DNA of 64,000 bases from Impatiens glandulifera. Taxonomy: Eukaryota > Streptophyta > Magnoliopsida > Ericales > Balsaminaceae. Below, piece by piece: positions 1-9,961 of the stretch (positions are counted from its first letter, which is position 1; each line of letters begins with the position of its first letter). The notes under the pieces were generated by a model that had not been told where the DNA came from, did no database searches, and was given only the letters and a program-made list of their open reading frames with translations. Position numbers and translations under genes: made by a program. The DNA lies in the NCBI RefSeq assembly GCF_907164915.1, contig NC_061867.1:46286242-46350241 (forward strand), given 5' to 3'.

Positions 1-160
1 ACACATTTTTCACGATAACAAGTTAGCTAGGAAGAGTATAACTACGTGTAAATTCTTCATATTCGAGCACACTGGCGATATATTAATCGGATTATAGAAT
101 TTATAATTTTGACAAGATCTTTTTGGTGAGTTATTTATTCCTACACTTCTTATGTCTTAA
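1..160 (+). other. Intron of TGA-type bZIP gene, 5' of copia insertion
   Basis: This stretch resembles the intron just upstream of the second TGA copy (about 39870-39930): both hold a 'gtataacta.gtgtaa' stretch and then 'attcgagca'. It ends in CTTAA (156-160), which recurs right after the retroelement (5177-5181). Joined across the insertion, the intron would run to the splice acceptor at 5201-5203. The upstream TGA exons would lie left of the window. Confidence 0.6.
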
Positions 161-509
161 TGTTGAAATTGAGTTGATGGGTCAGGCCCAATTAAATAGG
201 CCCAACTAACTAAAGTGTCAAAGGCTTAAGTTTGTTAAGTTAGTTAGAACAAGTTGTTTATATATATATATATGAGTAATTCACACAAGGTAGTTAGAGA
301 TTTTAGAGGTGTGAGTGATATATATAAAGAACGAGGTGTAACTGAAACGTTGAATTGTGATAGTGGAATCGAGTTCGTAACAGAGCTCGACGGAGACGTA
401 GACCATTTTTTTTGGGTCGAACTCCGATATCAAATCTTGTGTTGTTTTATTGGTTTCTTGCTGTTATATTTCTTAGTTCTTTGATTGATTAGGAGGGAAA
501 TTCCCTACA
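161..509 (+). repeat. 5' LTR of the young copia element
   Basis: 349 bp, beginning TGTTGAAATT and ending CCCTACA, so it has the 5'-TG...CA-3' ends of LTRs. A run of TA dinucleotides after 'gttgttta' (about 256-273) is the likely TATA region. It contains a 76-codon open frame that I treat as chance, since it is repeated in the other LTR. Confidence 0.95.
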
Positions 510-510
510 G

Positions 511-522
511 TGGTATCAGAGC
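511..522 (+). other. Primer-binding site (tRNA-iMet type)
   Basis: TGGTATCAGAGC, one base after the 5' LTR, is the standard complement of the 3' end of plant initiator tRNA-Met that primes minus-strand DNA synthesis in copia elements. Confidence 0.93.
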
Positions 523-569
523 TCGGTTTGGGCAAGATTAGAATCAATCTTGAAGAATCTTGAAGAATC

Positions 570-1685
570 TTGGAAAGGTCTTTAATGCTGGCTAGTGATA
601 CGGATAAGGAAGATTCCGGCTCAGGCGCAGAAAGAGACAAAGTGGACAAGGTTCAATATTATACAAGAAAGAGATCAACACAGAAAACGGCACCTTGGGA
701 ATTCCAGTGGCAGTCCATCTCAAGCATGAAGACTGACATTGACAAGTTCGATGGCAATGGAGATTTTCGCATTTGGCAGCGGAAAATCAGGGCTCTCTTG
801 GCACAGCAGCATCTTCTGCGAACTCTAGAAGAACCAGTCTCGTGGCCAATGGAGATGAATAAAGATCAAAAGATCGAGATGACAGAGACAGCAATTGGTA
901 CAATCATTTTCCATCTCTCAGATTCTGTAATTCGGTTGATAGACAATGAGAAGACTCCGGCATCGATGTGGAGACGCCTAGACGAGCTGTTCCAATCCAA
1001 ATCTTTGATTAACAAGATTTACTTGAAGGAAAGGCTGTTCAGTTACAAGATGATGCAAGAAAAGACTCTTACTCAAAATCTTGATGAGTTCTTGAAACTC
1101 AATATCGAGTTGGCAAACTCAGGCGAGAACGAAGCAATGAGCAATGAAAACCAGGCAATAATCATCCTCAACTCTCTTCCCGAATCCTACAAAGAAGTCC
1201 GTAATGCGATCAAATATGGACGAACAAGTATCACTCTTGAAGAGGTGATTTCGGCATTGAAGTCGAGAGAGTTGGAATTAAGGACAGAAAAGAAAGCGAG
1301 TTCAAATGGCGAGAATTACATGGCCAAAGGGCAACCTCGTACCAATAACAAATCGAAAGATAAGAAAAGCAAAACATCACAATCGGAATCTGCGGAAACA
1401 AGAAAATGCTATCATTGTGGAAAGGTTGGTCATCTTCGAAACCACTGCTATAGTTGGCTGAAAGATAACAAGAAAAAACAAGTGGAGACTAAAGAATCTG
1501 CGAATTATGGTGATGGCTATGACAGTGGAGAGGTCTTGATGGCGTCAATGGAAGATGGTAGAAGGGACTGGGTTCTTGATTCCGGTTGTACTTTCCACAT
1601 GACGTACAGAAAAGATTGGATCTCTAATTTCCAGAAACTGAGTGGTTGCAAGGTGCTGATGGAAATAGCAATGCATGTCAAGTAG
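570..1685 (+). CDS. Copia Gag with start of protease
   Basis: A 371-codon frame. Residues about 50-270 are the plant copia Gag capsid-like region. A CCHC zinc knuckle (CYHCGKVGHLRNHC, spacing C-x2-C-x4-H-x4-C) follows near residue 285. The aspartic protease active-site motif LDSG is at about residue 336. The frame then ends early at 1683-1685, while the expected protease continuation lies in the next frame from about 1646. The simplest reading is one missing base near 1660. The true initiator could lie slightly downstream of 570, because the first codons do not look Gag-like. Gag packages the element RNA in cytoplasmic particles. Confidence 0.88.
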   Translation: MERSLMLASDTDKEDSGSGAERDKVDKVQYYTRKRSTQKTAPWEFQWQSISSMKTDIDKFDGNGDFRIWQRKIRALLAQQHLLRTLEEPVSWPMEMNKDQKIEMTETAIGTIIFHLSDSVIRLIDNEKTPASMWRRLDELFQSKSLINKIYLKERLFSYKMMQEKTLTQNLDEFLKLNIELANSGENEAMSNENQAIIILNSLPESYKEVRNAIKYGRTSITLEEVISALKSRELELRTEKKASSNGENYMAKGQPRTNNKSKDKKSKTSQSESAETRKCYHCGKVGHLRNHCYSWLKDNKKKQVETKESANYGDGYDSGEVLMASMEDGRRDWVLDSGCTFHMTYRKDWISNFQKLSGCKVLMEIAMHVK

Positions 1686-4600
1686 AAGGTATTGGAGATG
1701 TCAGCATAAAAATGTTCGATGGTGTTGTAAGGGTTCTGAAACAAGTCAGGTTTGTGCCTCAGCTGTCACGAAACCTCGTCTCTCTCGGGATTCTTGATGA
1801 CTTAGGATACACAAATCAGATAGTGTCGGGGAAGATGAAGATAATGAAGGAAAACAGGTTAATGATGCAAGGTATCAAGCAAGAAGGTTTGTATCAGCTG
1901 ATTGGTGAAACTGTGTCGAGACAGTCTGCACTTGTAGTTTCAGATGAAGACAAGAAGGCTACGATATGGCATCGGAGGCTCGGTCACATCAGTGAGAAGG
2001 GTTTGCAGATTCTCAGCGACAAGAATATATTAGGCTCAGATAGAGTCAAGGGTCTAAGCTTTTGCGAGCATTGCGTGTTAGGCAAACAGCATCGGCAGAA
2101 ATTTAAGACCGGGGTTCACAAGTCTAAGGGCGTGTTGGAGTATGTCCATTCAGACTTATGGGGTCCTGAGAAAACATCGACGCATGGAGGTAACTCGTAC
2201 TTCTTGTCAATCGTAGATGATTATTCTCGTAAAGTATGGGTTTATCTTCTGAAACACAAAAGTGATGCTTTTGAGAAGTTCAAAACATGGCAGACTTTGG
2301 TTGAGAATCTAACAGGTAGAAAATTAAAGATCCTAAGAACAGATAATGGGTTAGAGTTTTGCAACGAAGTGTTTGATAGTCATTGTCGTGAGCTAGGGGT
2401 TCAAAGACATAGAACAGTTCGATCCACACCCCAGCAAAACGGCGTTGCTGAGCGAATGAATCGGACTTTGTTAGATAAGTCTCGATGCATGCTTTTCGGG
2501 GCAGGTTTGTCCAAGTCTTTCTGGGGAGAAGCTGTAATGACAGCAGCATATTTGGTGAATCGATGTCCGTCGACAGCAATTGAGTTCAAAACTCCTGAAG
2601 AAATGTGGACAGGTAAACCTCCAGATTTGTCTCATCTTAGACCATTTGGATGTACAGCCTTCGCTCATCAAAAAGAAGGCAAATTAGAGCCAAGAAGTGT
2701 GAAGTGTGTGTTTCTTGGGTATCCTCAAGGAGTGAAAGGTTATAGGCTGTGGTTAAAACAGTCTGGTGGTTTTAAAACCATAAACAGCAGGGACGTAGTA
2801 TTCAATGAAGAGGAGTTTGTGTGTCTCTCTCAGAATCAATCTAATCAATGTGACTTGGGTAAAAGCGAGCAGGGGACTGGTCAAGTGGAGATTAATGCAG
2901 GGGATCATGGTCAGGTGGAGCCATTGATTTCAGATCAAAACACTGAAATGGTTGCTGATAATCAGGAGGAATTTACTGGTACAGATGTTGAACCTGTTGT
3001 GGCACAAGACGAGGAAATTACAGCTCAGTCGGAAGTTAGTTATCAACTCGCAAGGGACAGGGAAAGGAGGCAACCAAAACCCATCCAGAGGTATGGGTTC
3101 TCAGTTTATACCGATATGTTGGCATATGCGTTTATGACAGCAGTTGAGTTAGACAAAACTGAGCCGGAAGATTTCAAAGAGGCTTTGAGTTCTAGTGATA
3201 GATCCAAGTGGATGGAAGCTATGAAGGAAGAAATGAATTCACTTTATAAGAATTCAACTTGGGAGATTGTTCCAAGGCCTGTCAAACAATCTGTAATCAA
3301 GTGCAGGTGGATCTATAAGATCAAGGAAGGTATTTCGATTCAAGAGGGGGTCAAGTACAAAGCAAGATTAGTTGCTAAAGGGTTCTCTCAAAAGGAAGGA
3401 GTGGACTATAATGAGATCTTCTCACCAGTTGTTAAGTACAAAACCATTCGGATAATGCTCTCGCTGGTAACTCAGTTCGATCTTGAGTTAGAACAGATGG
3501 ATGTTAAGACTGCGTTTCTTCATGGAAATTTAGACGAAACCATCTACATGGAGCAACCAGAAGGGTTCAAAGTTCAGCAAGAGAAGAACATGGTGTGTTT
3601 GCTTAGGAAGTCATTGTATGGACTCAAACAATCACCAAGGCAGTGGTACTTACGGTTTGATGCGTTTATTACTCAACAAGGCTTTATGAGGAGTAGCTAT
3701 GATACTTGTTTATACTTTAGAGGGAAGAATATACTTGAAGCTGATTATCTTCTGCTATATGTAGATGATATGCTACTAATCAGCAAAGAAGCTTCAAGTG
3801 TGAAGAAGTTGAAAATTGTTCTAAGTTTCGAGTTCGATATGAAGGACTTAGGCAAAGCTGCTAAGATTCTTGGGATAAGAATTAAGAGAGACAGGAAGAA
3901 TGGTGTAATGACTCTCAGCCAGCAAGGGTATCTCGAGAAGGTGATTGACAAGTTCGAAATTCGAGGAGCCAAGCCAGCAAAGTTGCCGATCACGAATCAG
4001 TATCTGATGTCGTCTGTGAACTCGGCAAAAACCAGGTCAGATCAGACTTACATGGAAAAGATTCCGTATTCAAGTGCAGTTGGGTCTGTGATGTACTCAA
4101 TGGTCTGTACCAGGCCAGACTTGGCACATGCGATTAGTGTCTTGAGCAGGTTTATGGCGAGTCCAGGCCGTGAACATTGGCTCGCAATGAAGTGGTTACT
4201 AAGATACATAGCCTCGACTACTAATGTGGGGATATGTTACAAGAAAAGAAGTGGAGCAGAGGTTAGTGTAATTGGTTACGTGGACTCAGACTATGCAGGA
4301 GATAAAGACTCAAGGAAATCAACTTCGGCTTTCTATTTTTTGGTGAACGGTAACTGTATCAGTTGGAAGAGCCAGTTGCAATCAGTAGTGGCCTTATCAA
4401 CAACAGAAGCCGAATATATCGCAGCAACTGAAGCTGTAAAGGAAGCAATGTGGATTCAAGGTCTGCTGCAAGATTTGAAGGTATTCGAAGGACCTGCGAC
4501 GGTGTTCACAGATAGCCAAAGTGCACTACACTTGTGCAAGAATCCCGTGTTCCATGACAGAACAAAACACGTGGATATCAAGCACCATTTCATTCGAGAG

Positions 4601-4732
4601 AAGATAGCACAAGGGGTGGTTTCAATCAACAAGGTTGGAACAGAAGATAACCCGGCTGATGTTGAAACCAAGGTACTACCTCTAAGTAAATTCAGGCATT
4701 GTTTGGATTTGCTTAGAGTTCAAGAGATTTAG
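1646..4732 (+). CDS. Copia Pol: integrase, reverse transcriptase, RNase H
   Basis: 1028 codons, open throughout. In order: remainder of the protease; GAG-pre-integrase HHCC finger (HRRLGH ... CEHC, residues about 110-145); integrase core with D (HSDLW, about 168), D (TDNG, about 232) and E (VAERMN, about 268), the last two 35 residues apart as in the D,D35E family; reverse transcriptase with KCRWIYKIK (about 550), the MDVKTAFLHG block and the catalytic YVDD at about 705; RNase H with YVDSDYAGD, the TTEAEY motif and a DSQSA block near the C terminus. The start given is only where this frame opens; the protein would normally be made as one Gag-Pol polyprotein with the upstream frame. Confidence 0.92.
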   Translation: MQGADGNSNACQVEGIGDVSIKMFDGVVRVLKQVRFVPQLSRNLVSLGILDDLGYTNQIVSGKMKIMKENRLMMQGIKQEGLYQLIGETVSRQSALVVSDEDKKATIWHRRLGHISEKGLQILSDKNILGSDRVKGLSFCEHCVLGKQHRQKFKTGVHKSKGVLEYVHSDLWGPEKTSTHGGNSYFLSIVDDYSRKVWVYLLKHKSDAFEKFKTWQTLVENLTGRKLKILRTDNGLEFCNEVFDSHCRELGVQRHRTVRSTPQQNGVAERMNRTLLDKSRCMLFGAGLSKSFWGEAVMTAAYLVNRCPSTAIEFKTPEEMWTGKPPDLSHLRPFGCTAFAHQKEGKLEPRSVKCVFLGYPQGVKGYRLWLKQSGGFKTINSRDVVFNEEEFVCLSQNQSNQCDLGKSEQGTGQVEINAGDHGQVEPLISDQNTEMVADNQEEFTGTDVEPVVAQDEEITAQSEVSYQLARDRERRQPKPIQRYGFSVYTDMLAYAFMTAVELDKTEPEDFKEALSSSDRSKWMEAMKEEMNSLYKNSTWEIVPRPVKQSVIKCRWIYKIKEGISIQEGVKYKARLVAKGFSQKEGVDYNEIFSPVVKYKTIRIMLSLVTQFDLELEQMDVKTAFLHGNLDETIYMEQPEGFKVQQEKNMVCLLRKSLYGLKQSPRQWYLRFDAFITQQGFMRSSYDTCLYFRGKNILEADYLLLYVDDMLLISKEASSVKKLKIVLSFEFDMKDLGKAAKILGIRIKRDRKNGVMTLSQQGYLEKVIDKFEIRGAKPAKLPITNQYLMSSVNSAKTRSDQTYMEKIPYSSAVGSVMYSMVCTRPDLAHAISVLSRFMASPGREHWLAMKWLLRYIASTTNVGICYKKRSGAEVSVIGYVDSDYAGDKDSRKSTSAFYFLVNGNCISWKSQLQSVVALSTTEAEYIAATEAVKEAMWIQGLLQDLKVFEGPATVFTDSQSALHLCKNPVFHDRTKHVDIKHHFIREKIAQGVVSINKVGTEDNPADVETKVLPLSKFRHCLDLLRVQEI

Positions 4733-4807
4733 TGCAATGAAGGCTTCGAGCAATGAAGTGATGAACATATTCGATTTCACTAGAACAAGAGAAGGACCCT
4801 TCAACCC

Positions 4808-4818
4808 AAGGTGGAGAT
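4808..4818 (+). other. Polypurine tract of copia element
   Basis: AAGGTGGAGAT directly before the 3' LTR matches the usual copia plus-strand primer, placed right at the LTR border. Confidence 0.88.
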
Positions 4819-5176
4819 TGTTGAAATTGAGTTGATGGGTCAGGCCCAATTAAATAGGCCCAACTAACTAAAGTGTCAAAGGCTTAAGTTTGTTAAGTTT
4901 GTTAAGTTAGTTAGAACAAGTTGTTTATATATATATATATGAGTAATTCACACAAGGTAGTTAGAGATTTTAGAGGTGTGAGTGATATATATAAAGAACG
5001 AGGTGTAACTGAAACGTTGAATTGTGATAGTGGAATCGAGTTCGTAACAGAGCTCGACGGAGACGTAGACCATTTTTTTTGGGTCGAACTCCGATATCAA
5101 ATCTTGTGTTGTTTTATTGGTTTCTTGCTGTTATATTTCTTAGTTCTTTGATTGATTAGGAGGGAAATTCCCTACA
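4819..5176 (+). repeat. 3' LTR of the young copia element
   Basis: 358 bp. Read against the 5' LTR it shows no substitution; the only difference is an additional 9-bp unit (gtttgttaa-type tandem copy near 4890). Both ends match the 5' LTR (TGTTG...CTACA). Confidence 0.95.
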
Positions 5177-5203
5177 CTTAACAAGAATGTTGCAATTTTT
5201 CAG

Positions 5204-6861
5204 CTTCTGGTGAGCCAAATAGAGCCTTTGACAGAACAGCAACTGGCTTCATTAAGGAACTTGCAGCATACTTCTCAGCAGGCAGAGGATGCACTTTCTC
5301 AAGGAATGGACGCTTTGCAACAGTCTTTAGCAGAGACATTGTCTGGTGGACCTTCTGGCTCCTCCTCTGGTTCAGCTGGGAATGTTGCAAACTATATGGG
5401 TCAAATGGCTATGGCCATGGGGAAACTAGGAACACTTGAAGGATTTATACGTCAGGTAATTGTTTTTCGTTCTTATTATAATACTTGAATTTCAATATTA
5501 CATGGTTCTTTATGCATTTCCTATTTGCTTATGTTTTGATTCCCGTATTTGAAGTTTTACTTGTTCTGTCCATTGTGAAATAAGTTTTTCAACATATTCA
5601 CTAAACTGAAAGAGAGAAACCCAAACATGCCTTAGTAACTATTCATTACCAAAGTTAGTTAATTTCAGTTTTGGGTAATTGTTTGAGGTTAGTTAATTTT
5701 GTATATATTAGCATATTGTGATTGTTATTGAGATGGTGATGGAACTTATCAATAAATATACAAAGGTTAAGTAGCCATTAATGCAAGGCTCACAAATTAA
5801 AATTCTTGTTCCTGAAGATGACGAACATAATTTGTGAGCCTTACATTAATTTGTGGTCATATTTGGTTACTCCTGTTTTTGCACGTGGATTCGGATTTGC
5901 TTAAGAAATTGCCAATGATTTTTTGGATACAGATCTAGATATGTTTGGTAGGAACATGTAGCTAATTGGTTACACCGGAATTTATGCCAATTTCTAGCAA
6001 CTCTTGTGGATGATCCAATCATTTGTTTATCATGATTGGACATTATTCAAGACATTTTTTTGACCCCTCACCAAACTCAATAGTAACGTTCCTTCTGTCT
6101 CCTTTAGACGGATTTGGGCAAGACTAAGTTCAAACACATCCCCTCTTCTAGCCTAGCGGCAAAAGGAGGTGGATACCTCAGGTCCCCCAGCCTCTCTGAG
6201 GTCCTGGGTTTGAGCCCGTAGACAGCAAGTTTCGCTTGTCTGGTTAAATTGGTTGAGTAGATTTGCGGACTATGTGCTTAACCTGCGGGGATTAGTTGCA
6301 CAGAAGCGGAACCCGTTTTAAAAAAATAAAATAAAAATTCAAATACACAGTGGAGCCCATTTGGAAACTCTTTCTGGTGATAAATATGATTATGGGTTTA
6401 TACGAGGAAACTGTAAAAATTTGCTTTGAAACATAATTTTTGTAAAATATCTTATTCATGTGTTAATTTAGATGACATAGTGATCTGAAACATAATATAA
6501 TTAGACATATATTCATAAATTTGATGACATGCCCAGCTCCAACTCCATAAATTGTTTTCAAATTTTCTAGGTTTTATTTTTTACAACTTTTTAGATTTGT
6601 TTGCCAAATAAATTTATGTTAATCTAATTGCAAAACCTTCAGCTGTTTGTCTGTCTATTATCCATAAATTGTTTTGTCAAATAAATGTACTAATGAGGTC
6701 TTAAATTTGGCTAGGGTGACAACCTAAGGCAGCAAACCCTCCAACAAATGCATCGGATTTTGACAACTCGACAGTCTGCCCGTGCTCTACTTGCCATGCA
6801 CGATTATTTCTCCCGACTTCGCGCTCTAAGTTCCCTTTGGCTAGCGCGTCCAAGGGAGTGA
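5204..6861 (+). CDS. TGA-type bZIP factor (TGA2/5/6-like), last two exons
   Basis: Two exons of a TGACG-binding factor that encode the C-terminal DOG1/seed-dormancy domain, the region used for dimer and NPR1-type co-regulator contacts in the nucleus. Exon 5204-5455 (84 codons) contains EPLTEQQ, QQAEDALSQGMDALQ, NVANYMGQMAMAMGKL and ends GFIRQ. The intron starts GT at 5456. Exon 6715-6861 reads GDNLRQQTLQQM, then DYFSRLRALSSLWLARPRE and a stop at 6859-6861; AG ends at 6714. Both exons keep the family residues and have no stop or frameshift. bZIP and earlier exons would lie left of position 1. A copia element is inserted 22 bp before the first acceptor, and a SINE lies in the last intron, so expression may be affected. 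This is probably the parental or best-preserved copy of three in the window. Confidence 0.85.
6139..6337 (+). mobile_element. tRNA-derived SINE in TGA intron
   Basis: A 199-bp unit with a tRNA-like A box region (tagcctagcggcaaaagg, about 6149-6166), a B box (gggtttgagcccg, about 6206-6218) and an A-rich tail ending about 6337. It is flanked by a 10-bp target duplication with one mismatch, TTCAAACACA (6129-6138) and TTCAAATACA (6338-6347). Another member of the same family lies in minus orientation at 35408-35563. Confidence 0.82.
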
Positions 6862-7365
6862 AAATGCGTTTTAGTATTGCCAACTGACCAACCTAGTTGG
6901 AATGTAGTTTCCATAATTTTATCTTGTTTCTAGTGTTGTATAAAAACAGAAATACCTAATAGAGAGAAGAATTATCAAATTATTTGGAGAAACTATTGAA
7001 ACTTGTGTTAGTATATTATATTCAACAATGTGGTTTTATGATGGATTGATATGTATATAGAGTACAAGAAACTAAAAACTTACTCATTCCTAAATACATG
7101 GAAATTGTATCTCTAATATTTGTGTGTACCAATTACATTGAGGAAAGTATAATTTTATAGGGACAGTGTCTATTCCTGAAACAACTTTCAGATATTACTT
7201 CATTCTAATTTTTTTTTGAATTTGTATTGAACTAGAAAACATTTTTAATTAAGTTATATTTAACAACATTATCTCGAGGAATATCTTTTTTACCTCTTGT
7301 CAATTTTTTTTATCACAAAGCATTTTTATCATTGTTACATTTAATACAAACCAAAGAGTATAGAG

Positions 7366-7545
7366 GGGAAATTTGATAAAATGGCCCTCATAAGATGTCT
7401 AATTCTAAAAAAGGCCCACGGTAGATAAAATTGGCAAAAATGGCCTTTTTGCCCTGTAAAAAGTCTGTAATACCCTCGCCCGCCTGTTTTACCGCTCAAT
7501 TACGAGAAATGTATTTCTCGCATTTGGTATTTCTCGCATTTGGTA
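7366..7545 (+). repeat. Left terminal inverted arm of MULE
   Basis: Pairs with 11300-11558 in reverse complement. The inner part holds the palindrome cgagaaatgtatttctcg and two copies of 'tttctcgcatttggtat'. Confidence 0.8.
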
Positions 7546-7637
7546 TATATATATTGAGATTCAGACATTTGTAAAATATATGAAAACGGCTAGGGTTTCG
7601 AATCGATCTACAATAAACTACGAAAGAACAATCTCCA

Positions 7638-7812
7638 ATGGAGGACGTGATCGCGATGCATTCATCTCTAGATATCAGATTAACACACATACATGACGAC
7701 GACTCAAGACAAGAACGGCTTATCATCGGAGGCTCCACTTGCCCCGTCACCGTCGAACGCAATGTTCGCTCCGACCTCGACACCACACTTCCAAAGCCTT
7801 GTATTCTCTAGC
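7638..7812 (+). pseudogene. Captured coding fragment of unknown gene inside MULE
   Basis: An ATG at 7638 after a 'ctagggttt' leader typical of plant 5' UTRs opens 57 codons (MEDVIAMHSSLDIRLTHIHD at the start) to a TAG at 7809-7811. A GT at 7801 could be a splice donor. I do not recognise the protein. It may be the first exon of the following G-patch gene or a separate captured fragment; joining it to the next exon at 8027 creates a stop, so the relation is unclear. Confidence 0.4.
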
Positions 7813-8033
7813 TAGATCTTGTTCTTTCAAATTATTAAATCTTTGAGATTGGGTCTTTCATCAAATATGCAGACTTGGCTAGATAGGTCAACTGGGTTTG
7901 AAGGAAATGGTTGGTATTATATGAGATTATAAATTCGAATCCCTAAAGTTGGATCTTTCCTCTTTGTGATTAATTGAGTTTTTTCGTTTCTTCTTTAGTT
8001 CTAAGGGTTTTCGTCTTATGTATACAGGATAAA

Positions 8034-9116
8034 ATGAATCACCAAAGATGCTATAACAGCAGACAAGAAACGAATCCGAGAGATACACTGCCGGAAAAGG
8101 TGGATGTAAGTATCGAGATGTTTCTTAGGTTGCTGGTTGTTGGATTTCTACAAAAGTAAATTTGATTGTCTTACATATACTTCAGATATTCATACTCTTG
8201 TGTTTATTCTGCCAATTAATCACAGGCCTACTGAAAATGTTGATCTTGATAATGTAGAACAAGCTTCATTGAATACACAATTGTCATCTTCTAATATTGG
8301 ATTTAAGTTTCTCCAAAAGATGGGTTGGAAAGGAAAAGGTCTTGGGAAGGATGAACAAGGTAAATAAACATCAATTCTCCTATTGAAGTAGATTGATTAT
8401 AATATGTTATAGCAAGGTTTTATGGGTGAACTGGCTCTCAACATAGACACGAAAATTGAACATTTCTTCAGAAACTTCATTGTTTGTGCATCTGTAATGT
8501 TTCTCTATCAAATAATTGGATAGTAAATTATTTTTTCGGTTTATATTAAGGAATAATTGAGCCAATAAGGTCTGATATGCGGGATGCAAAATTGGGAGTT
8601 GGAAAATAGGAAGAGAATGATTTTTATACTGCTGAAGAAAATATCCAAAGGAAGAAACTTGACGTGGAGTTAGAGGAGACAGAGGAGATTGCTAAGAAAC
8701 GAGAGGTATGCTTTTTACAATTTGTATGTGTGCATACCCGGATAATTGGAGCTTGATGCTTGCTTTTTTTTTTTTACAAAACCAACATTTATTAGCAGAA
8801 GGTAGCACATATTTCTTTTATATGTGTGTCTTTTGAGGGGAATTGATATCATCAAGTTTGGAAGGTCTTGAGAATTTCGTACAATTTTTATTACCTGGTT
8901 GTTTGTTTCTACTGCCAAGGTCCAAGAATCTGCAAAACAAGCTAAGCCAAAAAGGGAGGCAATTGTTTTTCCTTGTTACTTCTGTTAGGACTCTTGTCAT
9001 TGTTGTTTCCTAATTAGGAAGTTTCTTATGTTGGCCAGATTTCGAACAGTAGCTCGACAAAGAAGAAGGCAAAGATTCCAATAGCTTTAGTTTTCGGGAA
9101 TGATAGTGATGAATAA
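8034..9116 (+). pseudogene. G-patch domain protein gene copy, degenerate
   Basis: Exon-like blocks with good splice sites: 8034-8105 (MNHQRCYNSRQ..., donor GTAAGT); about 8226-8359, containing the G-patch core FLQKMGWKGKGLGKDEQG; 8551-8705 (EPIRSDMRDAKLG ... NIQRKKLDVELEETEEIAKK); about 8920-8960 (VQESAKQAKPKREA); and 9039-9116 (SSSTKKKAKIPIALVFG...DSDE, stop). This order matches plant G-patch proteins of the GPATCH8-like kind, nuclear RNA-processing factors. A TAG interrupts the third block at about 8606 where the family has Gln, the first two blocks do not join in frame, and the usual zinc-finger middle section is absent. It lies entirely within the MULE. Confidence 0.7.
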
Positions 9117-9961
9117 CAGTGAAATATGTTTGTTGGGTTGAACCAGAATCTGTTTAAGTTTGTAAACTATTACTGTCTTTATGTCTCTCTTTTGCATCAT
9201 CTTTAAGCAAACACTACGCCAATTACAGTTTATTTATGGAGTTTTTACAGTCAGATTGTTGAGTGAAAATTACAGTTTATTTGTGGAGTTTTACAGTTAG
9301 TTTCTATCCAAATGTTTATTATTTTTATTGCTAAACCCATTATATTATGAAGGCCGCAGGCTGAAAAATATCTATTTTGAAATACTTTTATGAATATGAA
9401 AACCGAAATCAGATGATAATTGACAAATCGTTGTCTGGTGTCATATGGAGTACAAATTTATAAGCATTTTTCATCATAAAACATGCACAATCTCTTAAAG
9501 TGATAGCTAAAATATCCTTTATAAAAGATACAGATTTTTCTTTATTTCATGTCAATCCGACAGACTCATGCTTCAACAACTATAATCTTAATGGAATCAT
9601 GTCAATAAGAGGCTAACTATGGAGAAATTAAGAGGCTAACTATGGGCCTTGATAAGAACACAAAAACTCCTTGCGACTTTTGCTTTGTCCTATAAAAATT
9701 GTTGACATTATATATGTTGGTATTAGATATAAACTTTTTAACCATCTGCTTTATTTATTTCACATTTTCTTGACTAGATGTTTTACATATTTGAATAGCA
9801 TGTTTGGTATGACCCAACATTGAAAGCACTCACATACATCAACATTCATAAATATGTTATGCGTATCACAAGAATTGAAAGGGTATATGATTCTAATATC
9901 AGTTGTGAATCAAAAACAAAATTGAAAAGTTTTTTAAAAGCAAAAGAGTCCCTCGGCTTTA
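9117..9961. other. MULE interior between the two captured genes
   Basis: About 0.85 kb of AT-rich DNA that should hold the convergent 3' flanks of the G-patch (+) and uL14 (-) copies. A duplicated 'aattacagtttattt.tggagttt' block occurs near 9220-9300, and 'aagaggctaactatgg' is repeated near 9607-9645. No coding signal was seen. Confidence 0.5.

Larger units (their letters stand above)
161..5176 (+). mobile_element. Young Ty1/copia LTR retrotransposon
   Basis: A complete element of about 5.0 kb: 5' LTR, tRNA-iMet-type primer site, gag, protease-integrase-RT-RNase H, polypurine tract and 3' LTR. It is flanked by a perfect 5-bp target duplication CTTAA (156-160 and 5177-5181). The gene order, with integrase before reverse transcriptase, defines copia. 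The LTRs show no substitution over the shared 349 bp, so insertion is very recent. The polyprotein is split by one frameshift in the protease region, so this copy probably cannot make all its own proteins. It sits in a TGA gene intron, in the gene's own orientation. Confidence 0.95.

Noticed and set aside
254..484. 76-codon open frame within the 5' LTR (repeated at 4921-5151)
   Set aside because: It lies within the LTR across the TATA region, starts in a TA run, shows no family resemblance and is repeated only because the LTR is repeated.
6701..6883. 60-codon minus-strand frame
   Set aside because: It is the antisense of the TGA last exon.
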